DNA of 64,000 nt from Lithobates sylvaticus (taxonomy: Eukaryota; Chordata; Amphibia; Anura; Ranidae): the NCBI GenBank assembly GCA_028564925.1, contig CM053030.1:266998199-267062198 (forward strand), written 5' to 3'. Positions 34,328 to 46,025 of this stretch are shown here, in pieces. The notes beneath the pieces were generated by a model that was not told the origin of the DNA, made no database searches, and was given only the letters and a program-made list of their open reading frames with translations. A program made the translations under genes and the position numbers. How positions within the stretch are numbered: position 1 is the stretch's first letter; each line of letters begins with the position of its first letter.

Positions 34328-35586
34328 CTAAGGGGTAGATCTGAAATGAGTGGAAGCTCTGCTGATTTTATCATCCAACCATGTGCAAGCTAAAATGCTG
34401 TTTTTTATTTGCCTTGCATGTCCCCCTCGGATCTACAGCAACTTTACTTTCAAGTGCACTTTCAGTGCAAAGTGGATTTTCCTTTAGTAAATAACCCCCT
34501 ATGTATAAACCAGTAAACTGGCAACTGAACACATGTAAAGATGATGTACTAAATAAGGTGAATACTATCCTATATTATGGCAATCAACTGGACTGCAGAA
34601 ATGCTGGACCAAATTTTTAATTGTGCAAAGAGCGATACATGTAACTGCATCAGTACAGTAGGTGCCGCTGATATTGTGTCAATCTCATCGCTGTTAGCAG
34701 CGAGATTGACATCTGTGAGCCCCATTGCGGGAGCTCCTCCCGCTCGCGCCCCCAATGGATTCCTATAGATGCGCGGCATCTCTTGGGGGCGCGGAGCGCG
34801 AGAAGCACAGCCTCGCAGCGGTGATTGGAAACACAATATCGGCGGCAGGTACTGTAAATAAAAAAAAGTGTTCTAAAGTGCATTCTACATATACATCACT
34901 AAGGGTGGGCGTATGCGTTCTGAGGGGATGCCCCTGGAAGGTCAACTATATAATACCTGACAGCCAGCTATCATTGGGGCCGTCTGTAAGGTGGTGCACG
35001 TGGAGCTGTCCTTTTAAGACTGTACACAATGCATGTCTGATGGGCTGCTAGGTAAGGACTAGTCTCTACTGGCATTAACTGTTGTTTCGCTCACCACTCC
35101 TGATATGCAACAGATCTGGTCCAATACGCTTGGTGATCAGTTCTCCTAGAAGACTCAGTCCTCACGATCGGGTCCACGCGATCAGACTTTTACTGGCTCT
35201 CCCAGGCTGTATGCATACAGGGCAATGGGTCCCTCCAGCTTTGGGTCCTAGCACAGCAGGATAACCTTGAGTGTCTCTGTCTCTGGTCTCTGACATAGGC
35301 ACAGGCACCCCAGCAATAAGTGTGCACTCTCCCAGTTCCCTTTGCAAATGACTCCTATGGCCCCCGATATCTGCACTGTCCCAGCAAAGGCCACATGTCT
35401 GTACAGGTTGGCTTCTTCCCACAAAATAACCAGACCTCCAGCCCAAAGCCAAGGAAAACTCTGTTCTCCCCAACTCTGTGTGCAGAGATCTCTGGGTAGT
35501 AAAGTCCACAGCCCGTTAGCCTTCATTCACTTGTATTGTACTGTGCTCCTTGGTGTCTACATGTTGCAGTGTCCTTTGCGGGAAGT
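34328..35586. repeat. Unclassified repeat-like blocks, one CpG-rich
   Basis: About 34650-34860 is CpG-rich with inverted pairs (AATCTCATCGCTG with CAGCGAGATT; GCGCCCCCAA with TTGGGGGCGC), typical of a MITE interior. From about 35040 to 35586 a C/T-rich stretch continues past the palindromic element to about 36110, so it was there before that insertion. No domain or gene recognised; overlapping frames are not credible. Confidence 0.4.
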
Positions 35587-36018
35587 CTAATGCCCCGTAC
35601 ACACGGTCGAAAATTCCGACCACAAAATCCGTTGGATTTTTTCCAACGGATTTTGTCCAACACTGGTGTTGCATACACACGGTCGGGCAAAGTTGTCGGA
35701 AAATCCGATCATCCTGAACGTGGTGACATTCGTTGCAAATGACGGGACTACGTAGAGGCTAGTAGCCAATAGCTTTGGTCTTGTAATGGGATCTGAGCAT
35801 GCGTGGCACTTTGTCCGTCGGAATTCGATACACACGATCGGAAAAAGTCTGATAGGACTTTGTTGTCGGAAAATTTGAGAGCAGGATCTCAAACTTTTTC
35901 TGTCGGAAATTCAGACGGAAAAAGTCCGATGGAGCCCACACACGGTCGGAATTTCTGACAACATGGTCCGATAGGACATTTTCCGTCGGAAAATCCGACA
36001 GTGTGTACGGGGCATTAG
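35587..36018. mobile_element. Palindromic non-autonomous element, GTACACACGG family
   Basis: It starts CTAATGCCCCGTACACACGG and ends with the complement, GTGTGTACGGGGCATTAG. Inside, paired segments of TTTTCCGTCGGAA, CGGAAAATCCGA and ACACGATCGGA type alternate, so most of the element can fold on itself. Copies are at 42029-42460 and, at its right end, 48190-48217. The base just outside repeats GTC on both sides, a possible 3-bp target duplication as in Harbinger-type elements. No protein. Confidence 0.75.
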
Positions 36019-37119
36019 TCCTCTCCATCTCTGGCTGAAAGCGACTGCTGCCAGGAGCAAGGAGCTGCACCTCTACCTGACCACAGCGCCGCTGATTTGT
36101 TACTGTGCACCTGTAGAATTGTGAATCTCCCCAGTGAGGGCACAGACAGAAATAAAAACTTGATAGAGAATCTAATCCTCCCCTCTACGTTGTTCAAAGC
36201 AAACAAACGTTTTGCCTAGATATGCACTTTATTTGTCTAATGTAGAGCAAAACAACATAGTCACTTGTTCTCCATTCGGTTTGCAAAGGGTAGCTATTCC
36301 ACATCTAGATCTCTGGGTGAAGGTGATTATATGATTTACACTTTCCTTACAGTCTTTATATTCATGTTCCTGTCTCATTACTCTTCACAATGTACTTCCA
36401 CAGTGAACCAATCTGCAGTGACTGAGAACCATTTTAGGATTAATGAGATCCAATAATAAGATTAATCTGCTCAGTGCTTTTGTAAAGTTTTTCAGTCAGT
36501 CTGAGCAGACTGATGGACTTGGGTGACAATTCCTTTGCTTCATCATTAGGCAGGAAGTACAGAAATACATGTAGCAAGTAAATATGGCTGCCTCTATTTA
36601 ATTATTTAATTGCAACTTATAAATAGAACAACATTTTTAAAACATATGATAATATTATTTACATTAAGCTGATAACATTTGCATATTAAAAAAAAAACTT
36701 TAGAACGACTAAATATTCCCTTTGAATAAAGCACTCCTTGTAAAAATAAAAAAATGCTGGATGGGCTTTGCAGCCATAAATGGTAAAAAAGCAGGTCTGA
36801 TTCCCTGCCAACAGCCTCAGCAGAGGGAGTACGGTTTTCATTTACAGGAACAGAAGAGTTAGGTTTGAGACGCAAGATTCAGAACTTCTATATGATTGTG
36901 ATTATTGGGGGATTTAACAATGGAATGGCAGCACCTTACAAAAGTCGCTTAGATTAGAAAGGCTTTATGATTTTATGAAGTCTGGTACTTCCAGTATGGG
37001 GCTTTGAAACTATTGTACTAGTAGTAGTGCAGCTGAAGTTCTTTGTATGCAAAAGCACCAACTGCATATTCCTATAGTTTTCCAAAATCGAAAGCAACGC
37101 TTTTTTTGTCTTGGAAAGA
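36019..37119. other. Intron 2, no recognisable feature
   Basis: The first 100 bases continue the block interrupted by the palindromic element. The rest is AT-rich without recognisable termini. Confidence 0.45.
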
Positions 37120-37440
37120 GTGATGAAGAGCTAGAACCTCTGTCAGGAGTTTGCTGTTTGAGCTTGCACTGGAGAGATTTACCTCGCTCTCTGTTTTCCT
37201 TGGTGACCATTGTCACTGAGACTGAAAGGAGGAATAGAAAGCTCTACTATTTAATTGTTGGAACAGGACTAGAGGGGAAATCTTTCCATGGGGAGACTTA
37301 CTCAAGTGTCTAGGTTGTTTACTCCACTTTGAAAGATTTCCTCTCACTTTTTGTTGTGTGTATTGGCCAGGCGGTGAGGGAATATTTCCCCAATGAGAAA
37401 AAAAAACAAAAAAAACACAAGGTTTTCAACCATTCCCTAC
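37120..37440. repeat. Ranid-type repeat, TTCCTCTCACTT family
   Basis: It contains TAGAACCTCTGTCAGGAGTT, GGAGAGATTTACCTCGCTCT and GAAAGATTTCCTCTCAC in order. The same order, with changes, is seen at 53310-53690, at 52205-52400, and in part at 11840-11990. No terminal repeats could be fixed. Confidence 0.55.
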
Positions 37441-38399
37441 TTCACCCCAATAAAAATAAAAAGTTTGGCTTTCAATAAACTTTAAAGCCATTATTATAGC
37501 TCATATAGTAGCAGGAAAGTTACCATGACTGCATTGCAGCTCTGCATCCTAGGTCACTGTTACCTAGGGCACTATCTACATAGAGTTTGTATGTTCTAAC
37601 TGTCAGTTTCTGGTGCTGACATCACACTGCTGCGCGATCCGGGGTCGGCAGCGGCCATTACTGTGATTTGTTCGCTTTTTTATATGGATGCTTTTATAAC
37701 TCAATTTTAAATAAAAATACTGCACTATCGGAGATTATTTGTGGCTCTTGGGAGCTTTATTTTCTACAGCTCGAGCACACTCTGAGGTGCCATTGAAGGA
37801 AGGAGATTGAGGATTGATGCACGTTATCTGGGGGGCCTTACATGTGTCACAAGCATTTAAGCTGTTGTTATGACAGCCTTTTGTTGTGGTGAGTTTTGAT
37901 TTCACATGGAGGTGGTAATAAGTCCTTAGAGCACAAAGAAGAGTGAGCATACACAGGAAGTTGGTGGAAGTCTTTCCTTTTTCGGTCCACAGTGGAAACA
38001 GTGTTTGGGACTTCTTTTTTTCTAATATTATTTGGGCACTATTATTGTTACATTGGCGCTTTACAATTTGCTTTTATATATAAGTCCATATTGCTTTAGC
38101 TGAAAGTTTTCTTTCTGTGCACTGTTTGATGCTGCTCTAAAATCATGGTAAAGACACTCAACTCTTTGATGAGTAACTATAGAATAAAATGTCTAATAAA
38201 GCACTGCTGGCAAAGCTTCAGTTTTACCTTTTACACTTTTATTTGCCACCCCCACCCCTAGTTATTAAAAAAGATACCTATAAATACTTTTGTCCTAGCA
38301 CTGTGATAACTTATTTATAAACATATAGACATTCAGATCTTTTACCTTTGATATTGAACTTACTCTCTGTCATATAACAATAAATATTTCTTTAAAAAA
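37441..38399. other. Intron 2, no recognisable feature
   Basis: AT-rich sequence with a GCGCGATCCGGGGTCGGC patch at about 37633 that may be a repeat fragment. Confidence 0.4.
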
Positions 38400-38409
38400 A
38401 ATCTCCTGT

Positions 38410-38660
38410 CCCAGAGACTGCAAACATAGCAGAGGTTCAGATTGTGAATGCAGCTGAGACTAGGCTGTAAAGTGCAGTGGAGACTTGGTAGTGGGTGCAA
38501 TGCAGACATAGATGTGGGTGCTGCAGAGATTTGGCTACAGATGCAGTGAAGACTTGACTGTGGATGCCATGTAGGCTTGGCTATGGTTGTCACAGAGGCT
38601 TGTTTGTTTGTGGATGAAACAAAGACTAGCCTGTGGCTGCAGTGGGTGGCAAGTGCTATG
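38410..38660. repeat. Degenerate minisatellite, about 30-bp unit
   Basis: Diverged units of the form GATGCAGTGAAGACTTGACT and variants (GTGCAGTGGAGACTTGGT, GATGCCATGTAGGCTTGGC) recur about eight times. Units differ at many sites, so the array is old. Confidence 0.7.
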
Positions 38661-38679
38661 ACTGTGGTGTATGCAGGTT

Positions 38680-38785
38680 AGGGAGCATATGCTTTGGTAG
38701 CTCAGGGGAGCATAGGCTTTGGTAGCTCAGGGGAGCATAGGCTTTGGTAGCTCAGGGGAGCATAGGCTTTGTTAACTCAGAGGGG
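38680..38785. repeat. 25-bp tandem repeat, four units
   Basis: The unit contains GGGGAGCATAGGCTTTGG followed by TAGCTCA. The middle units are identical and the outer ones carry a few changes, so the array is younger than the one just upstream. Confidence 0.9.
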
Positions 38786-39304
38786 CATACTGACACATTA
38801 CTTGATTGGAAACTTGGTGTCCCTCTCAGATTTAAAGGATGGATCCAATGCTCCAGTACATCATCTGACACGGCCCAGACACTTTGGGTACAACCCAGAA
38901 CTGGGAGCGGGAATGTGGCATAACTGAATCGCGGGAGGTAAGAATCTCTGACAGTATGGATTCATATAGGAGTGCTAAAACCTTGTTCCCTGTGCCCTAT
39001 GAGACTTCACATAGCGGGTCTGTCCTGCCATACTTAGCCTGGCTCATCTACCAATGAACAATGAAAATATGTGACCTTTTGGATGCACTGTGGCCACTAT
39101 GCTTTGTTTTCACACATTAGACAATGATTTTCAATGTTGTTTACCTCCTATAGAGCCCTTACTGAGTTTTCTGCTTTGCCATTTTCTCAAGATTATTCTC
39201 TTTGTGTTTAACTATTGCTACAGTTTTGACTGTGCTCAACTGTTGAGAACATGGCCACTGAGTGGCTTATGCCAACATTTTGGGAATAATTACTTTATCA
39301 CAGT
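38786..39304. other. Intron 2, no recognisable feature
   Basis: Plain sequence. A long open frame begins at 39090 and runs through the next MITE, but it matches no family. Confidence 0.45.
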
Positions 39305-39481
39305 GAGGGGAATTTACTATGACTGGAGCAGACAGAATCTGAAGCAGCTGTGTATAGCAACCAATCGGCTTCTAGCTTTCATTTTCAAAGCTAAAATGAC
39401 CAAGTTGATGATAGAAGCTGATTGGTTATTATTACCAACTGCTCCAGGTTCTATCTGCTCCAGTCTTAGTAAATATCCTCC
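39305..39481. repeat. Foldback MITE, copy 2
   Basis: The left end is GAGGGGAATTTACTATGACT and the right end AGTCTTAGTAAATATCCTCC, an inverted pair. Inner arms AACCAATCGGCTTCTAGC and GAAGCTGATTGGTT match the family at 3624. Confidence 0.75.
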
Positions 39482-41744
39482 AATGTCTTTACCACTTGTG
39501 GTCTCCAACAGGTTGTTGCATTTTTATGTTTTATGGAAATGTTTTCCATGTATTATGATGTTATTTGTTGTCCTGGCAATTGGTTACCTCTATGTCCTGC
39601 AGGCTCTGTTCACGCTCTCCCTCTTACACCACCCACAGAGGCCTTACATTCCATATATTTGCCATTTTTTTTAGCATGCAGCAGATTTCTTAGAATCCAG
39701 CATGCAAACACTACTTTATTAGGTGAGACATCTAGAAATCAGTAAATAAATTTATTTCAAGAAGCTGTAAAAAACTGAGTAGATTAGTTGTCTAAACATA
39801 TGAAAGAGGTTGAAATCCTGGGAAAACCAAAACACAGGAACTTGTAATTGATAACCAAGGAAATGTCCTCTTGACAGCAGTGGCAGTGGGAAAGAAATGG
39901 TGTGACAATCTTCAGGTCAAAGATTTATAATAGGTTCCTATAATTGTGTTTTTTTTTTTGTACTATGGCACAAAATCCATTAGAAATAAATGTGTGCATA
40001 GTATGACAGTCTGCATCAAAAATATTGGTGCCCAGCTACCTCCAAGCTGTAAAAATAGGTTTTCTAGACTGATGCATATTTTACATGTAAGATTTTGTCA
40101 TCCTGTCCAAAGAAATAAACTGCAGCTGATCAATTGAAGCTGAAGTTTAGTATATTTTTTTTCTTTTGGTATATAGCACTCAACACAATTAGGTAGGCAT
40201 ATTTGTGTGTATCCCATTATCTGCAGGCTGCTGCCTCCGATAAGTTATCCCTGCAGTGTCTCCTTCACAGCCACCAATTACTATTCTGAGTGACCGTCTT
40301 CTGGTTCAGTGAAGGTTAACAGCAGTCACTGCTACTGAGAAAAGTTGCACCGCTCGCCTGTCCCCTTCTGCCTCCCCCACTATTTACAAAACTAGTATTA
40401 CTACTCTCACACAATGAATGCATCACATTGTGTAAATCGAGAAGTAGCAGTTGAATGGCTGAACTTCCTCTGCCCATTTTCAGAAAGAGATGTATTGTGG
40501 GAGTATAGTAATATGACTAATGACAAAGAGGGCAAAAAGGGGCAGGCAGAGCAACTTTTAACTGCTGTTAATCTTCAGAGTTGTTAAAGACAGCCAGGAC
40601 AACATGCGGTAGCTTTGAAGGAAACAATACAGGGATCATTTTTACCAGGAGCAGCCAGCCGCCTACGATTAATGGGATACATAACATTGCACATGCCTAA
40701 CATGTTGGTGCTGTATTCCCCAAGAAAATATAGTAAACTTATGCTTTAGTAGGACCTGTCACTTCTCAAGTATTAAATTCTTTAAATAATTAAAAAAATG
40801 TTAATGTCATAGCTTATTTTTTCCATAGAATGAAACCATCCATTTTAGGACATTCATCCTATGTTCTGTTCTTCCATTTAATTCTTCCTAGCTTCACATT
40901 ACTACAAAGTTTAAGCTACTGCTTGGCCTCCCCCCCCCCCCCCCCCCCCCCGCCTGATATAATTTAATTTAATTACTGACTGGCTGAAGAGGAGAGAAAC
41001 ATCATGCAGGAGGAATGTCCTAAAATGGACATGTCGGGCCCAACTCACAACCAAAGTTCAGGCCAAGCTCGATGGCTGATGGTAAAATAAACAAGCAGCT
41101 AAGTTTAGGGGCACCTGCAACAACATTTTAACAAATAAAGGCTAACCGTTAGTAGCTAGTGGCATCTATTCTTTTTACGTTATTACTTTATTAAGATATC
41201 AACCAAACCTTTAATTGGAATAACAGTGAACCTATAACTTTACTCCCCAATCCCTTTATTTGACTGCCTGGAGTCAAGAAAAATTCCTGGGACTTTTCAC
41301 TATTGGGAGCATGTGACTTACTTTTCCTTCTTCCCTGTGACAGCTCTGCTTGATAAGTTGCCACCCATGAACCAAAGCTTTCTCATAGAAGTGAGGACAA
41401 AGTCCTTAGCTTTGTGTAACTTGAAGCTTACTCAAGGCTGCTTCTCTCCATTATCCAAATAAAAATTATGATTCCCCTTTTTAAATTATAAATCTGTACT
41501 ATCCTGTTTGTGGCTATAATGGGCTATTCTGTTAAAGCTCTGATAATATTGATGGTGACACCATAAACAATAATAGCTATAATAAGCAAAGGTCTTTTTT
41601 ATTTGCTTTAAGAAAGTAAAACAATAACATCGAAAATGTTAATGCAATCTAAAATAACATTACAGAGCATATAGAAATAAAAGAGCCGAGATGATACCTT
41701 ACGTAAGTCCATCCTCCTAGTTTTATATCTTAGCTGGGCTTAAG
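39482..41744. other. Intron 2 with a 22-base C tract
   Basis: Mostly AT-rich sequence with no termini recognised. A run of 22 C lies at 40930-40951 and is prone to length error. Near 40185-40700 a C/T-rich stretch with opposing segments (ATCCCATTATC / ATTAATGGGATAC) suggests an unrecognised element. Confidence 0.4.
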
Positions 41745-41907
41745 GAAGAAGCCAACTATTAGATTGTAAGCTCTAATGAGCAGGGCCCTCTGATTCCTCC
41801 TGTATTGAATTGTATTGTAACTGTATTGTATTGTATTGTAACTGTTGTAAAGTGCTGTGCAAACTTGACACTATACAAATCCGGTATAATAATAATAATA
41901 ATAATAA
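41745..41907 (+). repeat. SINE 3' tail with ATA repeats
   Basis: It reads TAGATTGTAAGCTCTAATGA, GCAGGGCCCTCTGATTCC, TTGTAAAGTGCTGTGC and ACTATACAAATCC, then an ATA microsatellite. This is the 3' part shared by frog SINEs, ending in a GCGCTATATAAAT-like segment and short tail repeats. The tRNA-like head is missing, as expected for a 5'-truncated copy. A reverse copy is at 52449. Confidence 0.7.
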
Positions 41908-42028
41908 AAAGTGGTGGAGGGTAAAAGAAGCTGAGTATGTGAAGCTGGGGTGGTCAGCAGTTAAGCAAACCTACTACTTTGTTATTCATGGGCAAAACAT
42001 GAGGTCACTTTCATTATAATAATAGACA

Positions 42029-42460
42029 CTTATGCCACTTAGACACGAGCAGATTTTCCATTTGAAAAAACTTGGATGTTTTTTCCGTCGGAATTCCGCT
42101 CAAGCTTGGCTTGCATACACACAGTCACACAAAAGTTCTATGAACCTTCGACTGCCAAGAACGCGGTGACATACAACACTACGCCAAGCCGAGAAAATTA
42201 AGTTCAATGCTTCCGAGCATGCGTCAAATTGTTTCCGAGCATGCATAGGAATTTTGCGTGTCGGAATTTTTACAGACGATCGGAATTTCGGATCAGAACT
42301 TTTTCTAACCGAAAAATTGAGAACCTGCTCTCAATCTTTTGCTGGCGGAAATTCCACCAGCAAAAGTCAGATGGAGCATACACACGGGTGTATTTTCCGA
42401 CCAAAACATCACATCAGTCTTTTGCTGGTGGCATTTCCGATCGTGTGTACGCGGCATAAG
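42029..42460. mobile_element. Palindromic non-autonomous element, GTACACACGG family, copy 2
   Basis: Starts CTTATGCCACTTAGACACGA and ends CGATCGTGTGTACGCGGCAT followed by AAG. Interior TTTTCCGTCGGAATTCC and TTTGCTGGCGGAAATTCC segments match the organisation at 35587. More diverged than that copy. Confidence 0.7.
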
Positions 42461-43905
42461 GGCACATTTATAGCAAAAGCAGTAAGATTGGCCATAGCAA
42501 CCAGTAAATGTTCCCCATTTCTAACCAGCAATGGATAAATGACAGGTGAAATGTGATTATTTGTTGCTGTCTAAGGGCTACCATATCTGGCTGAAATTTT
42601 GGCCTATTCATCTGATTCAGCCAAATTTGACCCGTGGGTGTTTTTGTTGAATTGTTGTTGTTGTTCAGTCGTTTAGTCGTGTCCAACTCTTTGTGACCTC
42701 ATGGACCATAATGGAGACTTTTCTGTCCTCCACTGCCTCCTGGAGCCTGCCTAACTTCATATTCACTGTTTCGATGATGCTATCTATCCATCTTGTTTTC
42801 TGGCATCCTCTTCTTTTTCCTTCCATGTTTCCCAGCATCACAGTCTTTTCCAACGAGTCCTCTCTTTGCATTAGGTGGCCAAGTGTTCGAGCTTCAGCTT
42901 CAGGATCTGTCCATTCAGTAAATATTAAGGGTTGATTTCCCCTCAAGATTGACTGGTTTGATCTTCTTGCCGTCCAAGGGACTTTCAATAGTGTTCTCCA
43001 ACACCATAGTTCAAAAGCATCAATTCTTCGGCGTTCAGCCTTCCTTATGGTCCAAATTTCACAGCCATAGGTTACTACTGGAAATACCATAGTTTTGACT
43101 ATATGGCACTTTCCTGGTAGGGTGATGTCTCTGCTTTTTATAATGTTGTCTACAGTAGCGTAGCTAGCACATCTGGCACCCGGGGCTGGAAATTTTTTTG
43201 CATCCCCCCCCAAGAAAAATGGTATGTGGCAATATAGCAGCACCACGTCAAAACTGTTGGTGTGGTCAGATTCCATCAACGGTGGAAGGGACTTAAAAGG
43301 CCCTATGCTTTAATGACTGTGCCACAAGCGAGTATGTAGCAGACAGTACAAACCTCAGTATACTAATTTTAATAAAATAAAACTGTTCTTTTGCATATCC
43401 TTTACTACACACAGGTACCCTTAAAATGATGTTAAAGTCTTGTTTTTATTTTTTTTCTTAACAATAAACATGTTAGACTTAGCTGCTCTGTGTAGTGGTT
43501 TTGCACAGAGCAGCTTGGATCCTCCTCTTCTTGGGTCCCTCGCTGTCACCCCTGGCCCTACCCTCTTTCTGGGTGCCCCCCCAGCAAGCAGCTTGTCCAT
43601 TCACACACAGAGCCATGGCTCAACTCTGCTCCTTTAGTCTTCTGATTGGCTCACTGACTGTGATTGACAGCAGTGTGAGCCAGTGGCTCCCGCTGCTGCC
43701 AAAAGCCAATCAGGAGTGCAAGTTCCCGGACAGCCAAGGCTCTCCTGGACATCGCTGGATTGAGAGGGGTCTCAGGTAAGAATTAGGTGGGGCTGCTGCA
43801 CACATGCATGAAGAATAAAAAATCTTGTGCCTTTACAACCACTTTAACAAAGAATGTGCTGTACTTAGAATGGAGTAGTCAGGAATAAGAAATGTAAAAC
43901 ACTGT

Positions 43906-44076
43906 GAGGGAAATTTATCAAAACTGTTGTAGTCAAAATTTGGAACAGCTGTGCATGGCAACCAATCCACTTCTATCTTCAGCTTGTTCAGCTTTAAAAA
44001 TTAAAGTTATGAGCTGATTGGTTGCCATGCATAGCTGTTCCAAATTTTGTCTGCTCTAGTTTTGATAAATTCCCCT
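43906..44076. repeat. Foldback MITE, copy 3
   Basis: The left end GAGGGAAATTTATCAAAACT pairs with AGTTTTGATAAATTCCCCT. Inner arms CAGCTGTGCATGGCAACCAA and TTGGTTGCCATGCATAGCTG are near-perfect. It sits inside the hAT-type element. Confidence 0.85.
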
Positions 44077-44479
44077 AAGGACTCATTCAGACAGGTGCTG
44101 AGACAGGTCCTGTATGCTGAGCCACTTTTTGCTGCATCTGCATCCACCAGAGAGCTTCACCTATAGAAGTGGGTGCACATATCTGAATGCAGACACTGTG
44201 GGTTTGGATACATGCATCCCTTCCTGCTCTGCATGTCCAATTTTGACATTCGACTATGTCCACGCAGCTGCTGCGTCCAAATTGACTTTGACTGGACTGC
44301 CTGAACAGGGATGCACAGAACACTAAGTATTCCCATGCGGTACACAGCCATCACACTGGGCATGGACGCATATGCTCCATGTAAATGAGGCCTAATTGTC
44401 ATGTGGGCCAAATAGCAGTAAAGAGGAGATGTCGGGTAATAGGAGAAGTATGGCAATTTTATGAATCATACTTACCTAG

Positions 44480-44872
44480 GTGGATGCTGCATCTGTCCCC
44501 CGCTCTAAGGCTGAGAATCGAGTAATCAAACACTGCCGATCACTCAGTTCTCAGTGCTCCCTGAACAGAGAGCTGGTGGCTGTCAGTCTCTGGAGGGGGC
44601 AGGAGGGGGTGGGAGTGGCTGGCTCAGGCTCTCAGCAGCTCGCTAAGAGGCTGAGCTGGGTACCAATCCAGGCATGTGAACAGATCCCAACCATATGGGT
44701 GCGATCTCTCCCCAGCCTGGACCGACTTTGTGACATCAGCCGGGAGCGGGCTTAAGCCTGCTGTCAGCTGAAAATGGGTCACAAGAGAGCACAACAATCT
44801 GCATTATTGTGATCAACAGGAGAAGTACAACTAAACAGGCTTTGGCTGTAATTCTCCTTTAATAAATCTATC
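44480..44872. repeat. Ranid-type repeat related to the interior of 13430-14106
   Basis: Shared wording includes GAACAGAG, GGCTCAGGCTCTCAGCAGCT and AATCCAGGCATGTG-like segments, ending with GTAATTCTCCTTTAA. Nested in the hAT-type element. Confidence 0.55.
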
Positions 44873-45009
44873 ATATGACCTGTCTCTCTGCTCCTATTTG
44901 GCATTACTTGCAACAATTGATAAATATCCCCATTTATGTTGTGAACCCCAGGCTGGGTCCAGGCAGGTTCTTCCTCAGTCTGGGCTTTAAATCCAGGCTC
45001 TTTGTCCCT

Positions 45010-46025
45010 GAAGCTAGAATGTCCTTCAGGCACCCTCTTTCCTAGTCCAGAGGGCCTCCACGATCCCACTCTCATAGTCCAGGGCCTCCAGACACCCCCT
45101 CTCCTAATCTGTGACCTCCAGGCACCACCTCACCTAGTCCAGTATCTCCCTTGTACCCCCCCATCCAGGGACCTTTGCCACACCAACCACCATTTCCTAG
45201 TCAATGGCCTCCTCTGCACTCCTCTTCTAGTCCAAAGCCTTCTTTACAGCCCCCCCAACTTAAGATCCTCCTCTGCACCCTGCTCTCTGAATCCAGGTCC
45301 TTCATCAACCCCACTTTTTAAGTCCAGGGCACCTCTACACCCTCCAGTCCAGGGCCTACGGTGCACTCCCCCCCTAGTCCAGGCCCTCCATTGCATCCCC
45401 CAATCCAGGGCCTCCTCTGCATCCCCCAATCAAGGACCTCCTGTATACCTCCCCTCCTAGTCCAGGGCCTCCTCTGCACCTCCCCCCAACTCCAGCACCT
45501 CCCTCTGTAACCCTCAGTCCAGGGCCTCCTTTGAACACCCCCCAGTCCAGGGCCTTCTCTACATCCCCCAGCCCAGAACCTCCTCTGCATCCCCCAAGTC
45601 CAGGGTCTCCTCAGCACCCCCCCCCCAGTTAGTGCCTCCTCTGCACCCCCCAGCCGGGGACCTCCTCTGCATCCCCCAAGTCCAGGGTCTCCTCTGCACC
45701 TCCCAGGTCAGGGCCTCCTCTGCACCCCCAGCCCAGGGCCTCTTCCACACTTCTCAGCCCAAAACCTCCTCTGCATCCCCATCAGCCCGGGGCCTTCACT
45801 GTACCCTCCAGTCCAGAGCCTCCCCTAACCCCCCTCCTCCCAGTCCGGAGCCTCCTCTGCACCCTCCCTCAGCCCAGGGCCTCCTCTGCACCCCCCAGCC
45901 TAGGGCCTCCTCTGCACCCTCCAGCCCAGGGCCTCCTCTGCACCCACCAGCTCAGGGCCTCCTCTGCACCCCCAGCCCAGGGCCTCCTCTGCCCCCCCAG
46001 TCCAGGGCCTTCTTTGAAGCCTTCC
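45010..46025. repeat. C-rich minisatellite, about 26-bp unit
   Basis: Units of CAGGGCCTCCTCTGCACCCC joined by CCAGCC or CAGTC recur some thirty to forty times. They are diverged at the left (45010-45300) and uniform at the right (45850-46010). Long open frames on both strands (152 and 165 codons forward) merely reflect stop-poor repeats. Confidence 0.92.

Noticed and set aside
38680-38785. CRISPR-like array
   Set aside because: Units are directly joined with no unique spacers and the DNA is vertebrate; it is a plain tandem repeat.
39090-39674. 194-codon plus-strand frame with hydrophobic stretches
   Set aside because: It runs through a foldback MITE, matches no family I know, and has no exon signals; best read as chance.
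42665-43279. 204-codon minus-strand frame as a host gene
   Set aside because: About 162 codons are the BovB LINE C-terminus and the first 42 come from the hAT-type element; the start codon is accidental.
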